Shown here: one piece after another, positions 1-4,982 of the stretch | How the letters are laid out: every line of letters begins with the position of its first letter | How positions within the stretch are numbered: the stretch's first letter is position 1 | Assembly (NCBI GenBank): GCA_900553905.1 | Contig: USFL01000092.1 | Location: 1 to 6,367 of the forward strand | DNA length: 6,367 nucleotides | Origin: an uncultured Eubacteriales bacterium | GTDB lineage: Bacteria > Bacillota > Clostridia > Christensenellales > Aristaeellaceae | Direction of reading: 5' to 3' | Made by a program: the position numbers and the translations under genes | Notes under the pieces: generated by a model | Told to the model about the DNA's origin: nothing | Databases searched by the model: none | What the model saw: only the letters and a program-made list of their open reading frames with translations

Positions 1-1
1 C

Positions 2-1762
2 GTGAACGACGATGTTTCGCTGATTCCGCCCTATCTTCTGGATACGGACGGCGCGCAGCCGGAGGAAGGGGGCGCGCACCGCACCTACGGCACGCTCAGC
101 TACAACCGCCGCCGGGACTGCTGGGTGGTCAAGGGCGATCCGGGCGTGACGGAGCTGTGCAAGCGGCTGTTTCCGGGGTCGGAGAGCGGCCGCCGGGGCG
201 AGGCGCGCTTTCCGGCGCACCGGCGCATCGTGGGCGACCTCAACTGGCTGATGCTGCGCTATCCGCTGGCCGTGCGCGCCGCGGACCGGGAACGCTGGGA
301 GCAGGCGCTGGCGGACGCGCGGGAATACGTGGTGCGCCGCGAGATGGCGCGGCGGATGCCCGAGCGCGTGACGCCCAGCCCGTCGGTCTTTACCGGCACG
401 CTGACGCCCTTTCAGCAGGAGGGGCTGGCGTTTCTCCTTCGGACGGACCGGGCGCTGCTGGCCGACGAGATGGGCCTTGGCAAAACGGTGCAGGCGCTGG
501 CGATGCTGGCGCAGACGGGCGCGTACCCGGCGCTGGTGGTGGCCCCGCCGCACCTGCTTCGCAACTGGGAAAACGAGATCGCGCGCTTCGTGCGCCGCCC
601 GGACGGAAGCCCCCTTTCGGTGCATGTGATCCGCGGCCTCAAGCCCTACGCCCTGCCCCCGGCGGATATCTACCTGATGCACTACCTCCTGCTGCGCGGC
701 TGGAAGGAGGCGCTGCCCGAATGCGCCATCCCCACCGTGATCTTTGACGAAATTCAGGAGCTGCGCAACAGCGGCACCGAAAAATACTCCGCCGCAAGCC
801 TTCTGGCCGGGGCGGCAAGCCGCGTGGCGGGCCTTAGCGGCACGCCCATTTACAACCGGGGCGCGGAGATCTGGAATGTGGTCAACATACTGGACTTTCA
901 TTTTCTGGGCGATTATGAGAGCTTCACGCGCGAATGGTGCTACGGCTATGGCAACCAGATCGTGGCCAAGCCGGAGCTGCTGGGCGAAAAGCTGCGCGAG
1001 GAGGGCCTCATGCTCCGGCGCACCAAGCGCGATGTGCTCCGCGAGCTGCCGCCCAAGCGCCGGCTGGTCATGCCCGTGGACAGCGACGACGCGGTGTACC
1101 GCCGCCTGATGCAGCCCGTGCGCGAAACGCTGGCCCGGCTGAAAAGCGACGCGGAGGCCGACGCATCCCAGCGCGCCCTGTGGAAGATGGCGGTGGAGAG
1201 CGGCGAGCGGCAGGCCACCGGCATGGCCAAGGCGCCCTATGTGGCGCAGTTCGTGCGCGCGCTTTTGGACGCGGACGAGCGGGTGCTGCTCTTTGCGCAC
1301 CATCATCAGGTGATGGACCTGTACAAAAAGGAGCTCAAGGCGTATTCGCCGGCCTTCATCACCGGACGCGAAACGCCCGCCATGAAGGAGCGCTCGGTGG
1401 AGCGCTTCATGGCGGGGCGTACGAATTTGTGCTGCCTGTCGCTGCGCGCGGCGGCGGGCCTGAACCTGCAGCGCGCCAGCTGCGTGGTCTTTGGCGAGCT
1501 GGACTGGTCGCCCGCCGTGCACAGCCAGGCGGAGGACCGCGCCCACCGCATGGGCCAGACGGACTCCATCCTGTGCTATTATCTGGTGTCCCAGGGCGGG
1601 AGCGATCAGGACATGCAGGACGCGCTGGGCCTGAAGGTGAGCCAGTTCGTGGGCCTCATGGGCGACGAGCCGCCCGCCCCGGAGGACGAGCTGCTCTCCG
1701 CGCAGGCCGCCCGGCAGCATATCGAGCAGCTGGTGGCCCGCCTCATCCGCGAGGCCGGGTGA
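2..1762 (+). CDS. SNF2-family DEAD/DEAH-box helicase (ATP-dependent DNA translocase), 5' end possibly cut by window edge
   Basis: This is an ATP-driven double-stranded-DNA translocase of the SNF2 branch of superfamily 2. Visible motifs, numbered from the GTG at position 2, are: LTPFQQEG (134-141); Walker A DEMGLGKT (155-162); a DEIQ Walker B box (249-252) where SNF2 proteins usually have DEAH or DEAQ; motif III SGTP (279-282); motif V around 481-490 (LRAAAGLNLQ); and the SNF2 motif VI QAEDRAHRMGQ (509-519). Both RecA-like lobes are therefore complete. About 130 residues precede the helicase core and form a domain I do not recognise. The GTG at position 2 could be the start, but only one base lies upstream, no ribosome binding site can be seen, and the frame may continue leftward. 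No nuclease, methylase or other partner is adjacent in this window, so a role in repair, recombination or defence cannot be decided. The family call is secure; the biological role is unknown. Confidence 0.93.
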   Translation: MNDDVSLIPPYLLDTDGAQPEEGGAHRTYGTLSYNRRRDCWVVKGDPGVTELCKRLFPGSESGRRGEARFPAHRRIVGDLNWLMLRYPLAVRAADRERWEQALADAREYVVRREMARRMPERVTPSPSVFTGTLTPFQQEGLAFLLRTDRALLADEMGLGKTVQALAMLAQTGAYPALVVAPPHLLRNWENEIARFVRRPDGSPLSVHVIRGLKPYALPPADIYLMHYLLLRGWKEALPECAIPTVIFDEIQELRNSGTEKYSAASLLAGAASRVAGLSGTPIYNRGAEIWNVVNILDFHFLGDYESFTREWCYGYGNQIVAKPELLGEKLREEGLMLRRTKRDVLRELPPKRRLVMPVDSDDAVYRRLMQPVRETLARLKSDAEADASQRALWKMAVESGERQATGMAKAPYVAQFVRALLDADERVLLFAHHHQVMDLYKKELKAYSPAFITGRETPAMKERSVERFMAGRTNLCCLSLRAAAGLNLQRASCVVFGELDWSPAVHSQAEDRAHRMGQTDSILCYYLVSQGGSDQDMQDALGLKVSQFVGLMGDEPPAPEDELLSAQAARQHIEQLVARLIREAG

Positions 1763-1766
1763 GCGT

Positions 1767-2591
1767 TTACCTTGGCAGAATGACCGTGACGCCCCCTTCA
1801 AAGTCCTGCGGGGCCAGGCACGGATTGGCGCGCAGCAGGCTGGCCACGGGCAGGTTGAAGCGCATGGCCACGGCCTCCAGCGTTTCGGTGGCGGCCAGCG
1901 TATAGGTTTCCGGCAGCTCGCAGGGCACGTTGTCCTTGGGGATGCACACGCTCTGGCCCACGCGCAGATTCTCGAAGTCCACGCCGGGGTTGGCCGTCTC
2001 CAGCGTATGGCGGCTCACCAGCCCGCGCAGCTGCAGGTCGGATACGGTCTGCCCCTTCTGCACGGTCCACTGTTCGTCCTCGGTGCAGGAAAGGGTGGTG
2101 TCCGGGGCGATCTGGCCGGTCATGCAGGTCGGCTGGGTGGTCTGCGCCATGCCGGTGGACTGGCTGGTGCCGGTGGCCTGCGTGGTCTGCGTTGTCGTGC
2201 CGCCGGACTGCGTCGTTACGCCGGACTGCGTGGTGCCGGTGGCCTGCGTGGTCTGCGTTGTCATGCCGCCGGATTGGGTCGTTGTGCCGGACTGGGTCGT
2301 GCCGGTGGCTTGCGTGGTCTGCGTCGTGCCACCGGACTGCGTGGTCTGCGTCGTCGTGCCGCCGGACTGGGAGCCGCCCAGCCCGCCCGTCTGCGGGGAA
2401 TCGTCCTCCTCGCGGGGCACGCACAGCACGTCGCCCACCATCAGGCGGGCGGGGTGAATGTCGCGGTTGGCGGCCAGCAGGTCGCGCAGGGGTACGCCCA
2501 GCTTATGGGCGATCAGATAGAAGCTGTCGCCCCGCTTGACGACGTATTCCTCGGCGCATTTGCCCGTGTTGGTACCGTTTTGTTCGGCCAT
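1767..2591 (-). CDS. LysM-repeat protein with three LysM domains and a Thr/Gln/Gly-rich repeat linker
   Basis: This 274-residue protein probably binds peptidoglycan or a related glycan. Three LysM-like domains are visible: residues 15-59 (YVVKRGDSFYLIAHKLGV to VGDVLCVP), 174-218 (WTVQKGQTV to VGQSVCIP) and a more divergent one at 229-273 (YTLAATETLEAVAMRFNL to VTVILP). A low-complexity Thr/Gln/Gly/Ser linker (about 68-155) joins the first to the second and contains 22-residue tandem repeats. There is no N-terminal signal peptide or membrane anchor; the protein begins MAEQNGTNTGKC. LysM proteins lacking a signal occur among spore coat and cortex proteins such as SafA, so a spore-associated role is possible but not shown. 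Cysteines recur near the ends of the first two LysM domains (CVP, CIP). The ATG has an AAAGGAG site 7 bases upstream (2599-2605). A 59-residue gene lies 60 bases upstream on the same strand, and the helicase converges on it with only 4 bases between stops. Confidence 0.9.
   Translation of the reverse strand: MAEQNGTNTGKCAEEYVVKRGDSFYLIAHKLGVPLRDLLAANRDIHPARLMVGDVLCVPREEDDSPQTGGLGGSQSGGTTTQTTQSGGTTQTTQATGTTQSGTTTQSGGMTTQTTQATGTTQSGVTTQSGGTTTQTTQATGTSQSTGMAQTTQPTCMTGQIAPDTTLSCTEDEQWTVQKGQTVSDLQLRGLVSRHTLETANPGVDFENLRVGQSVCIPKDNVPCELPETYTLAATETLEAVAMRFNLPVASLLRANPCLAPQDFEGGVTVILPR
2127..2390 (-). repeat. In-frame tandem repeats coding the Thr/Gln/Gly linker of the LysM protein
   Basis: The linker is built from a 66-base unit coding 22 residues. 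Two adjacent full copies lie at 2253-2318 and 2187-2252, both beginning TTQATGTTQSG and ending QSGG-x-TTQ. A partial third copy (TTQATGTSQS) follows from 2186 downward, and shorter TTQ/SGG-based fragments precede the first copy. Because units are multiples of three and similar at DNA level, gain or loss of copies would keep the reading frame and change linker length. Confidence 0.85.
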
Positions 2592-2598
2592 AGAGGTT

Positions 2599-2605
2599 CT
2601 CCTTT
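2599..2605 (-). promoter_or_regulatory. Ribosome binding site of the LysM gene
   Basis: On the minus strand AAAGGAG lies 7 bases before the ATG whose first base is 2591. It supports this start, which gives a protein without any signal sequence. Confidence 0.8.
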
Positions 2606-2651
2606 CGGGGTGATGTCCCTACAGCCTATGAGCCGCCGGCCGCCAACTTGC

Positions 2652-2831
2652 CTACCAGCCGCGCGCGCGGCGCTCAAAACTTGTGGCCGCGCACTTCAGG
2701 TCCGCATACGTGCGGATGTCCTGACGCTGCTCCTGCAACGCCACCTGCGCGTCGGGCGGGAGGCGGCCGAAGAGCTGCCTGCTGGCGGGGTCGCATTCCA
2801 CCAGATCCCGCAACGTGGGATAAATGTCCAT
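2652..2831 (-). CDS. Small conserved-looking hypothetical protein, 59 residues
   Basis: The minus strand reads ATG at 2831 to TAG at 2652. The protein begins MDIYPTLRDLVECDPASRQL, continues with FGRLPPDAQVALQEQRQDIR and ends TYADLKCAATSFERRARGW. A GAGGTG ribosome binding site lies 8 bases upstream (2840-2845). The layout (a short 'MDIYPTLRDL' start, an acidic patch, a LPPxxQ turn and a 'TYADL' segment) resembles short soluble proteins of unknown function that I associate with Clostridia, but I cannot name a family. It looks like two or three short helices, with no signal peptide or membrane segment. It lies 60 bases upstream of the LysM gene on the same strand, with no clear terminator between them, so the two probably share a transcript. 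The good ribosome site and the clean fit between neighbours argue for a real gene. Function is unknown. Confidence 0.72.
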   Translation of the reverse strand: MDIYPTLRDLVECDPASRQLFGRLPPDAQVALQEQRQDIRTYADLKCAATSFERRARGW

Positions 2832-2853
2832 GCTGCTATCACCTCATGGAAAA

Positions 2854-2880
2854 GCATGCCCGCCGGCCGCGCGGGCATGC
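2854..2880. repeat. Perfect 10-bp inverted repeat (hairpin) in the divergent intergenic region
   Basis: The arms GCATGCCCGC (2854-2863) and GCGGGCATGC (2871-2880) are perfect complements around a 7-base loop. The element sits between the divergent 59-residue gene and the zinc-ribbon gene. Read on the minus strand, the stem is followed directly by TTTT (complement of 2850-2853), then by the ribosome binding site of the small gene. It could therefore be a leader hairpin or attenuator for the minus-strand pair. It could equally be a protein-binding dyad or a dispersed repeat. No convincing -10/-35 pair was found in the 77-base gap for either direction. Confidence 0.7.
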
Positions 2881-2908
2881 ATGCCAAAAAACGGAAAGGT
2901 CGTGGCCC

Positions 2909-3679
2909 ATGCCGCTGGTCAATTATTGCCGCAAATGCCGCACGGAAACGCCCCTGGGCGAAAGCTGTCCCTACTGCGGGGGAAGGCTCCCCAAAACCGG
3001 GGAGCAGCTGTCCTTCGGCATCATCCGAAACCCCGTGACGGACTGGTTCTCCTGGAACGACGTGTTGCGCGTGATGCTGCCAGCCTGGCTGGTGGCGCTC
3101 GTCGCCGTGCTGGCGGCCGAGGCGTCGGTCACCGGCGCGGCGGGCGTGACGGCGCTGCTTCGGCAGGGGTTTTTGTGGGTGATGCTGGGGCTGCTCGCCG
3201 GGATGCTGGCGGCGCTGCTGGCGCTGATGCTGCTGCGCGGCCCGGAGCGCGTGCACTTCGTCATGGACCGGCAGGGGGTGCACGCGCGCGTCTACGTGCC
3301 GGAGGGCTGCGGCGCGCTTCGGCTCTACGCGCGCTTCACCACGCCGGAGGCCGTGGAGCGGCTGGCCGCCGGAGACGACCGCCCGCCGCTGGAGGGGCTC
3401 ACGCTGGTCAGGCGTGTGACGCTGCCCTGGGAGAGCATCCGCCGGGTGCGCGTGTGGCGCGAGGGGGCGACGGTACTGTTTTTTCATCCCCGGTACTGGC
3501 AGGTGCTGGCCATGCGCTGCCCGCTGGCGGACCTGCCGCCGGCGGAGGAGTATGCGCGCAAAAAGCTCAAGCGCTTCAAGCGCGTGAAGGTCCTGCCCCC
3601 GCTGCCCCGAAACCCTGGGAAGGCCGCGCGGCCGCGCGCCGCAAAGGAGGAGGCTCCGCATGTGGATTCGCAGGTATGA
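2909..3679 (+). CDS. Zinc-ribbon membrane protein of unknown function, 256 residues
   Basis: The protein starts MPLVNYCRKC and has a four-cysteine zinc ribbon, C7-x2-C10-x9-C20-x2-C23, of the kind found at the N-terminus of many Gram-positive membrane proteins. Two hydrophobic stretches follow, about 53-71 and 88-108, with a short alanine-rich connection. The remaining 148 residues are soluble and would lie on the same side as the ribbon, probably the cytoplasm. They include a strand-rich region around 115-200 ('VHFVMDRQGVHARVYV', 'RVTLPWESIRRVRVW') that could be PH-like, which is a guess. The C-terminus is strongly basic. The start was chosen because the ribbon begins immediately after it and GGAAAGG lies 9 bases upstream (2893-2899). 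The frame is open further left, but that part overlaps the divergent small gene and looks non-coding. Its last 20 bases overlap the acetyltransferase gene, suggesting translational coupling. Confidence 0.82.
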   Translation: MPLVNYCRKCRTETPLGESCPYCGGRLPKTGEQLSFGIIRNPVTDWFSWNDVLRVMLPAWLVALVAVLAAEASVTGAAGVTALLRQGFLWVMLGLLAGMLAALLALMLLRGPERVHFVMDRQGVHARVYVPEGCGALRLYARFTTPEAVERLAAGDDRPPLEGLTLVRRVTLPWESIRRVRVWREGATVLFFHPRYWQVLAMRCPLADLPPAEEYARKKLKRFKRVKVLPPLPRNPGKAARPRAAKEEAPHVDSQV

Positions 3680-4121
3680 GCCGGAGGATCTCGGGCAGAT
3701 CACGGCGCTGTTTTACGATACGGTGCACGCGGTAAACGCTGCCGACTATGCCCCGGAGCAGCTGGACGCCTGGGCGGACGGCGCGCCGGACCTGGATCGC
3801 TGGAACGGTTCCCTGCTGGCGCACCATTCGCTGGTGGCGGTGGAGGGCAGGGACCTCATCGTGGGGTTCGGGGATATCGACGGGACGGGTTACCTCGACC
3901 GGCTCTACGTGCACAAGGACCGTCAGGGCCTGGGCATCGCCACGGCGCTGTGTGACCGGCTGGAGCGGGCGGTGGACGCGCCCGTGCTCACCACCCATGC
4001 CTCCATCACGGCCCGGCCCTTTTTCGAGGGCAGGGGATACCGGGTGCTCCGGGAGCAGCGGGTGGAGCGCCACGGCGTGCAGATGACGAACTATGTGATG
4101 GAGAAGCGGCGGCAGGCGTAG
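3660..4121 (+). CDS. GNAT-family N-acetyltransferase (YafP-like)
   Basis: This 153-residue protein is a single GNAT domain that would transfer an acetyl group from acetyl-CoA to an unknown amine. The acetyl-CoA pyrophosphate loop is visible as RQGLGIA (88-94), placed after the strand 'YLDRLYVH' (78-85) as in motif A. The C-terminal part, with 'ARPFFEGRGY' (118-127), is the usual motif B region. The N-terminal 'ITALFYDTVHAVNAADYAPEQLDAW' and the 'GFGDID-x-x-GYLDRLYVH' block resemble the YafP-type subgroup of small putative acetyltransferases, whose substrates are mostly unknown to me. The ATG is preceded by AAAGGAGGAG inside the end of the zinc-ribbon gene. The 20-base overlap places the two in one transcript. 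No U-rich terminator hairpin is seen after the stop. Confidence 0.92.
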   Translation: MWIRRYEPEDLGQITALFYDTVHAVNAADYAPEQLDAWADGAPDLDRWNGSLLAHHSLVAVEGRDLIVGFGDIDGTGYLDRLYVHKDRQGLGIATALCDRLERAVDAPVLTTHASITARPFFEGRGYRVLREQRVERHGVQMTNYVMEKRRQA

Positions 4122-4149
4122 CCTTTCGCAAGCCGGAGCAAAGCGGGGC

Positions 4150-4177
4150 TTGACAGGAGGCAAAACTTTGCTATAAT
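4150..4177 (+). promoter_or_regulatory. Consensus sigma-A promoter of the tetR gene
   Basis: A perfect -35 hexamer TTGACA (4150-4155) and a perfect -10 hexamer TATAAT (4172-4177) are separated by 16 bases. Transcription should start near 4184, giving a leader of roughly 30 bases to the ATG at 4215. The promoter would be strong if unrepressed, and the operator-like dyad overlaps the last two bases of the -10. The spacer itself contains a short dyad, GCAAA-AC-TTTGC (4160-4171). Confidence 0.9.
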
Positions 4178-4200
4178 ACATACGTACCGAATGAATGTAT
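4176..4200. promoter_or_regulatory. Putative TetR-family operator at the tetR promoter
   Basis: The 25-bp imperfect dyad starts with ATACAT (4176-4181) and ends with ATGTAT (4195-4200), with further symmetric matches inside. It covers the end of the -10 and the expected start of transcription. ATACAT/ATGTAT half-sites resemble operators of AcrR-like TetR repressors (established knowledge). A near-identical copy in inverted orientation lies before the exporter gene at 4892-4914. The pairing supports autorepression. Confidence 0.8.
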
Positions 4201-4201
4201 C

Positions 4202-4207
4202 GGGAGG
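4202..4207 (+). promoter_or_regulatory. Ribosome binding site that decides the tetR start
   Basis: GGGAGG lies 7 bases before the ATG at 4215. The in-frame ATGs at 4191 and 4209 are worse: the first lies inside the operator dyad with no ribosome site, the second is only 1 base beyond this site. Confidence 0.75.
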
Positions 4208-4214
4208 GATGCGC

Positions 4215-4856
4215 ATGGCACGCAACAAGCATCCGGAGGCGACGGTGGAGCGCATTCTGGACGTTGCCCAGCGCCTGTTTCTGGAAAAGGGCTACGATCA
4301 GACCACCATTCAGGACATCGTGGACGGGCTGGACGGGCTGACGAAGGGCGCGGTCTATCACCACTTCAAATCCAAGGAAGAGATCATGAGCGCGGTGGGG
4401 GACCGGATGTTCTTCGAGAACAACCCCTTTGAAGCCGTGCGGGCGCGCGGGGATCTCAACGGGCTGGAAAAGCTGCGGGAGGCCGTCCGGCTCAATCAGG
4501 CGGACGAGGCGCGCAGCCGCATGACGGTCCAGGCGGTGCCCATCACCCAGAACCCGCGGGTACTGGTGGAGATGATCGAATCCAACCGCCGCGTTCTGAC
4601 GCCGTATTTTTTGCAGCTGATCGAGGAGGGAAACCGGGACGGCTCCATTCACACCGACTATCCCAGGGAGCTTGCCGAGCTGCTGCCGCTGCTGACCAGC
4701 CTGTGGCTGCTGCCCAGCGTATTTCCGGCCACCCCGGAGGAGCTGGCGCACAAGTTCCGTTTCATCGGGGAGATGCTGGAAAAGATGGGACTTCCGCTGT
4801 TTGACAACAGCATCCGGGCGCTGGTGGACGATTTTCTGGCGCAGATGGCGCTTTGA
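4215..4856 (+). CDS. TetR/AcrR-family transcriptional repressor, probable regulator of the adjacent MFS exporter
   Basis: This 213-residue protein has the standard TetR plan. An N-terminal DNA-binding domain begins MARNKHPEATVERILDVAQR, followed by LFLEKGYDQTTIQDI and the recognition segment 'LTKGAVYHHFKSKEEI' (42-57), which is typical of the family. A helical C-terminal domain (about 60-213) should bind a ligand and form the dimer; its ligand cannot be read from sequence. The ATG at 4215 was chosen on its GGGAGG site; a start at 4191 would add eight residues from within the operator. The gene has its own consensus promoter overlapped by a palindromic operator, and its own terminator directly after the stop. 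The same operator sequence recurs before the downstream exporter, so it most likely represses both genes and releases them when an exported or toxic compound is bound. The role is inferred from context; the family assignment is firm. Confidence 0.94.
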   Translation: MARNKHPEATVERILDVAQRLFLEKGYDQTTIQDIVDGLDGLTKGAVYHHFKSKEEIMSAVGDRMFFENNPFEAVRARGDLNGLEKLREAVRLNQADEARSRMTVQAVPITQNPRVLVEMIESNRRVLTPYFLQLIEEGNRDGSIHTDYPRELAELLPLLTSLWLLPSVFPATPEELAHKFRFIGEMLEKMGLPLFDNSIRALVDDFLAQMAL

Positions 4857-4857
4857 T

Positions 4858-4887
4858 AGAGAAAAGGGAATGCCCCCTTTTCTTTTC
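4858..4887 (+). terminator. Rho-independent terminator after tetR
   Basis: The arms at 4858-4868 and 4875-4885 can pair around a 6-base loop. The core AGAAAAGGG/CCCTTTTCT pairs perfectly, with one G-U pair near the base. The descending arm runs into a short TTTT tract. It starts two bases after the tetR stop and should separate most tetR transcription from the exporter, consistent with the exporter having its own regulated promoter. Confidence 0.75.
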
Positions 4888-4891
4888 GAAA

Positions 4892-4914
4892 GATACATTC
4901 ATTCGGTAGGTATG
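4892..4914. promoter_or_regulatory. Second copy of the putative TetR operator, upstream of the exporter
   Basis: The 23 bases match the reverse complement of 4179-4201 at 22 positions: 17 identical (GATACATTCATTCGGTA), one mismatch, then GTATG. Beyond it the dyad arm degrades (ATGATA instead of ATGTAT), so this copy is less symmetric and may bind more weakly. It overlaps candidate -10 sequences TATGAT (4911-4916) and GATAAT (4914-4919). No good -35 was found at the right distance, so the exporter promoter is only loosely placed here. Confidence 0.8.
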
Positions 4915-4982
4915 ATAATAAAGGATGCAGGTCCCATCGTCTCCGCGCGCGGTCCGGCGGGGCCCCAAAGGAGCAAATCGCC

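Noticed and set aside
2187..2318. The 66-base repeats as a CRISPR-like array
   Set aside because: The units are directly adjacent without unique spacers, are in frame and code the Thr/Gln linker.
2648..2908. N-terminal extension of the zinc-ribbon gene
   Set aside because: The extra 87 codons overlap the divergent 59-residue gene, have shadow-like composition and run through the hairpin. The ATG at 2909 has a ribosome site and sits directly before the zinc ribbon.
2007..3038. Plus-strand open frame across the LysM linker
   Set aside because: It is the antisense of the repeat-rich LysM gene, giving a Gly/Leu/Arg/Ala repeat protein with no domain; the minus strand codes genuine LysM motifs.
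3576..4898. Long minus-strand open frame opposite the acetyltransferase and tetR genes
   Set aside because: It lies antisense to two clearly recognisable genes, is rich in His/Arg/Pro/Gln as expected for a shadow frame in high-GC DNA, and has no domain.
4176..4917. Inverted repeats flanking tetR read as ends of a small mobile element
   Set aside because: The repeats overlap a consensus promoter and the exporter's upstream region, have internal dyad symmetry typical of TetR operators, and enclose no transposase. No target-site duplication is seen.
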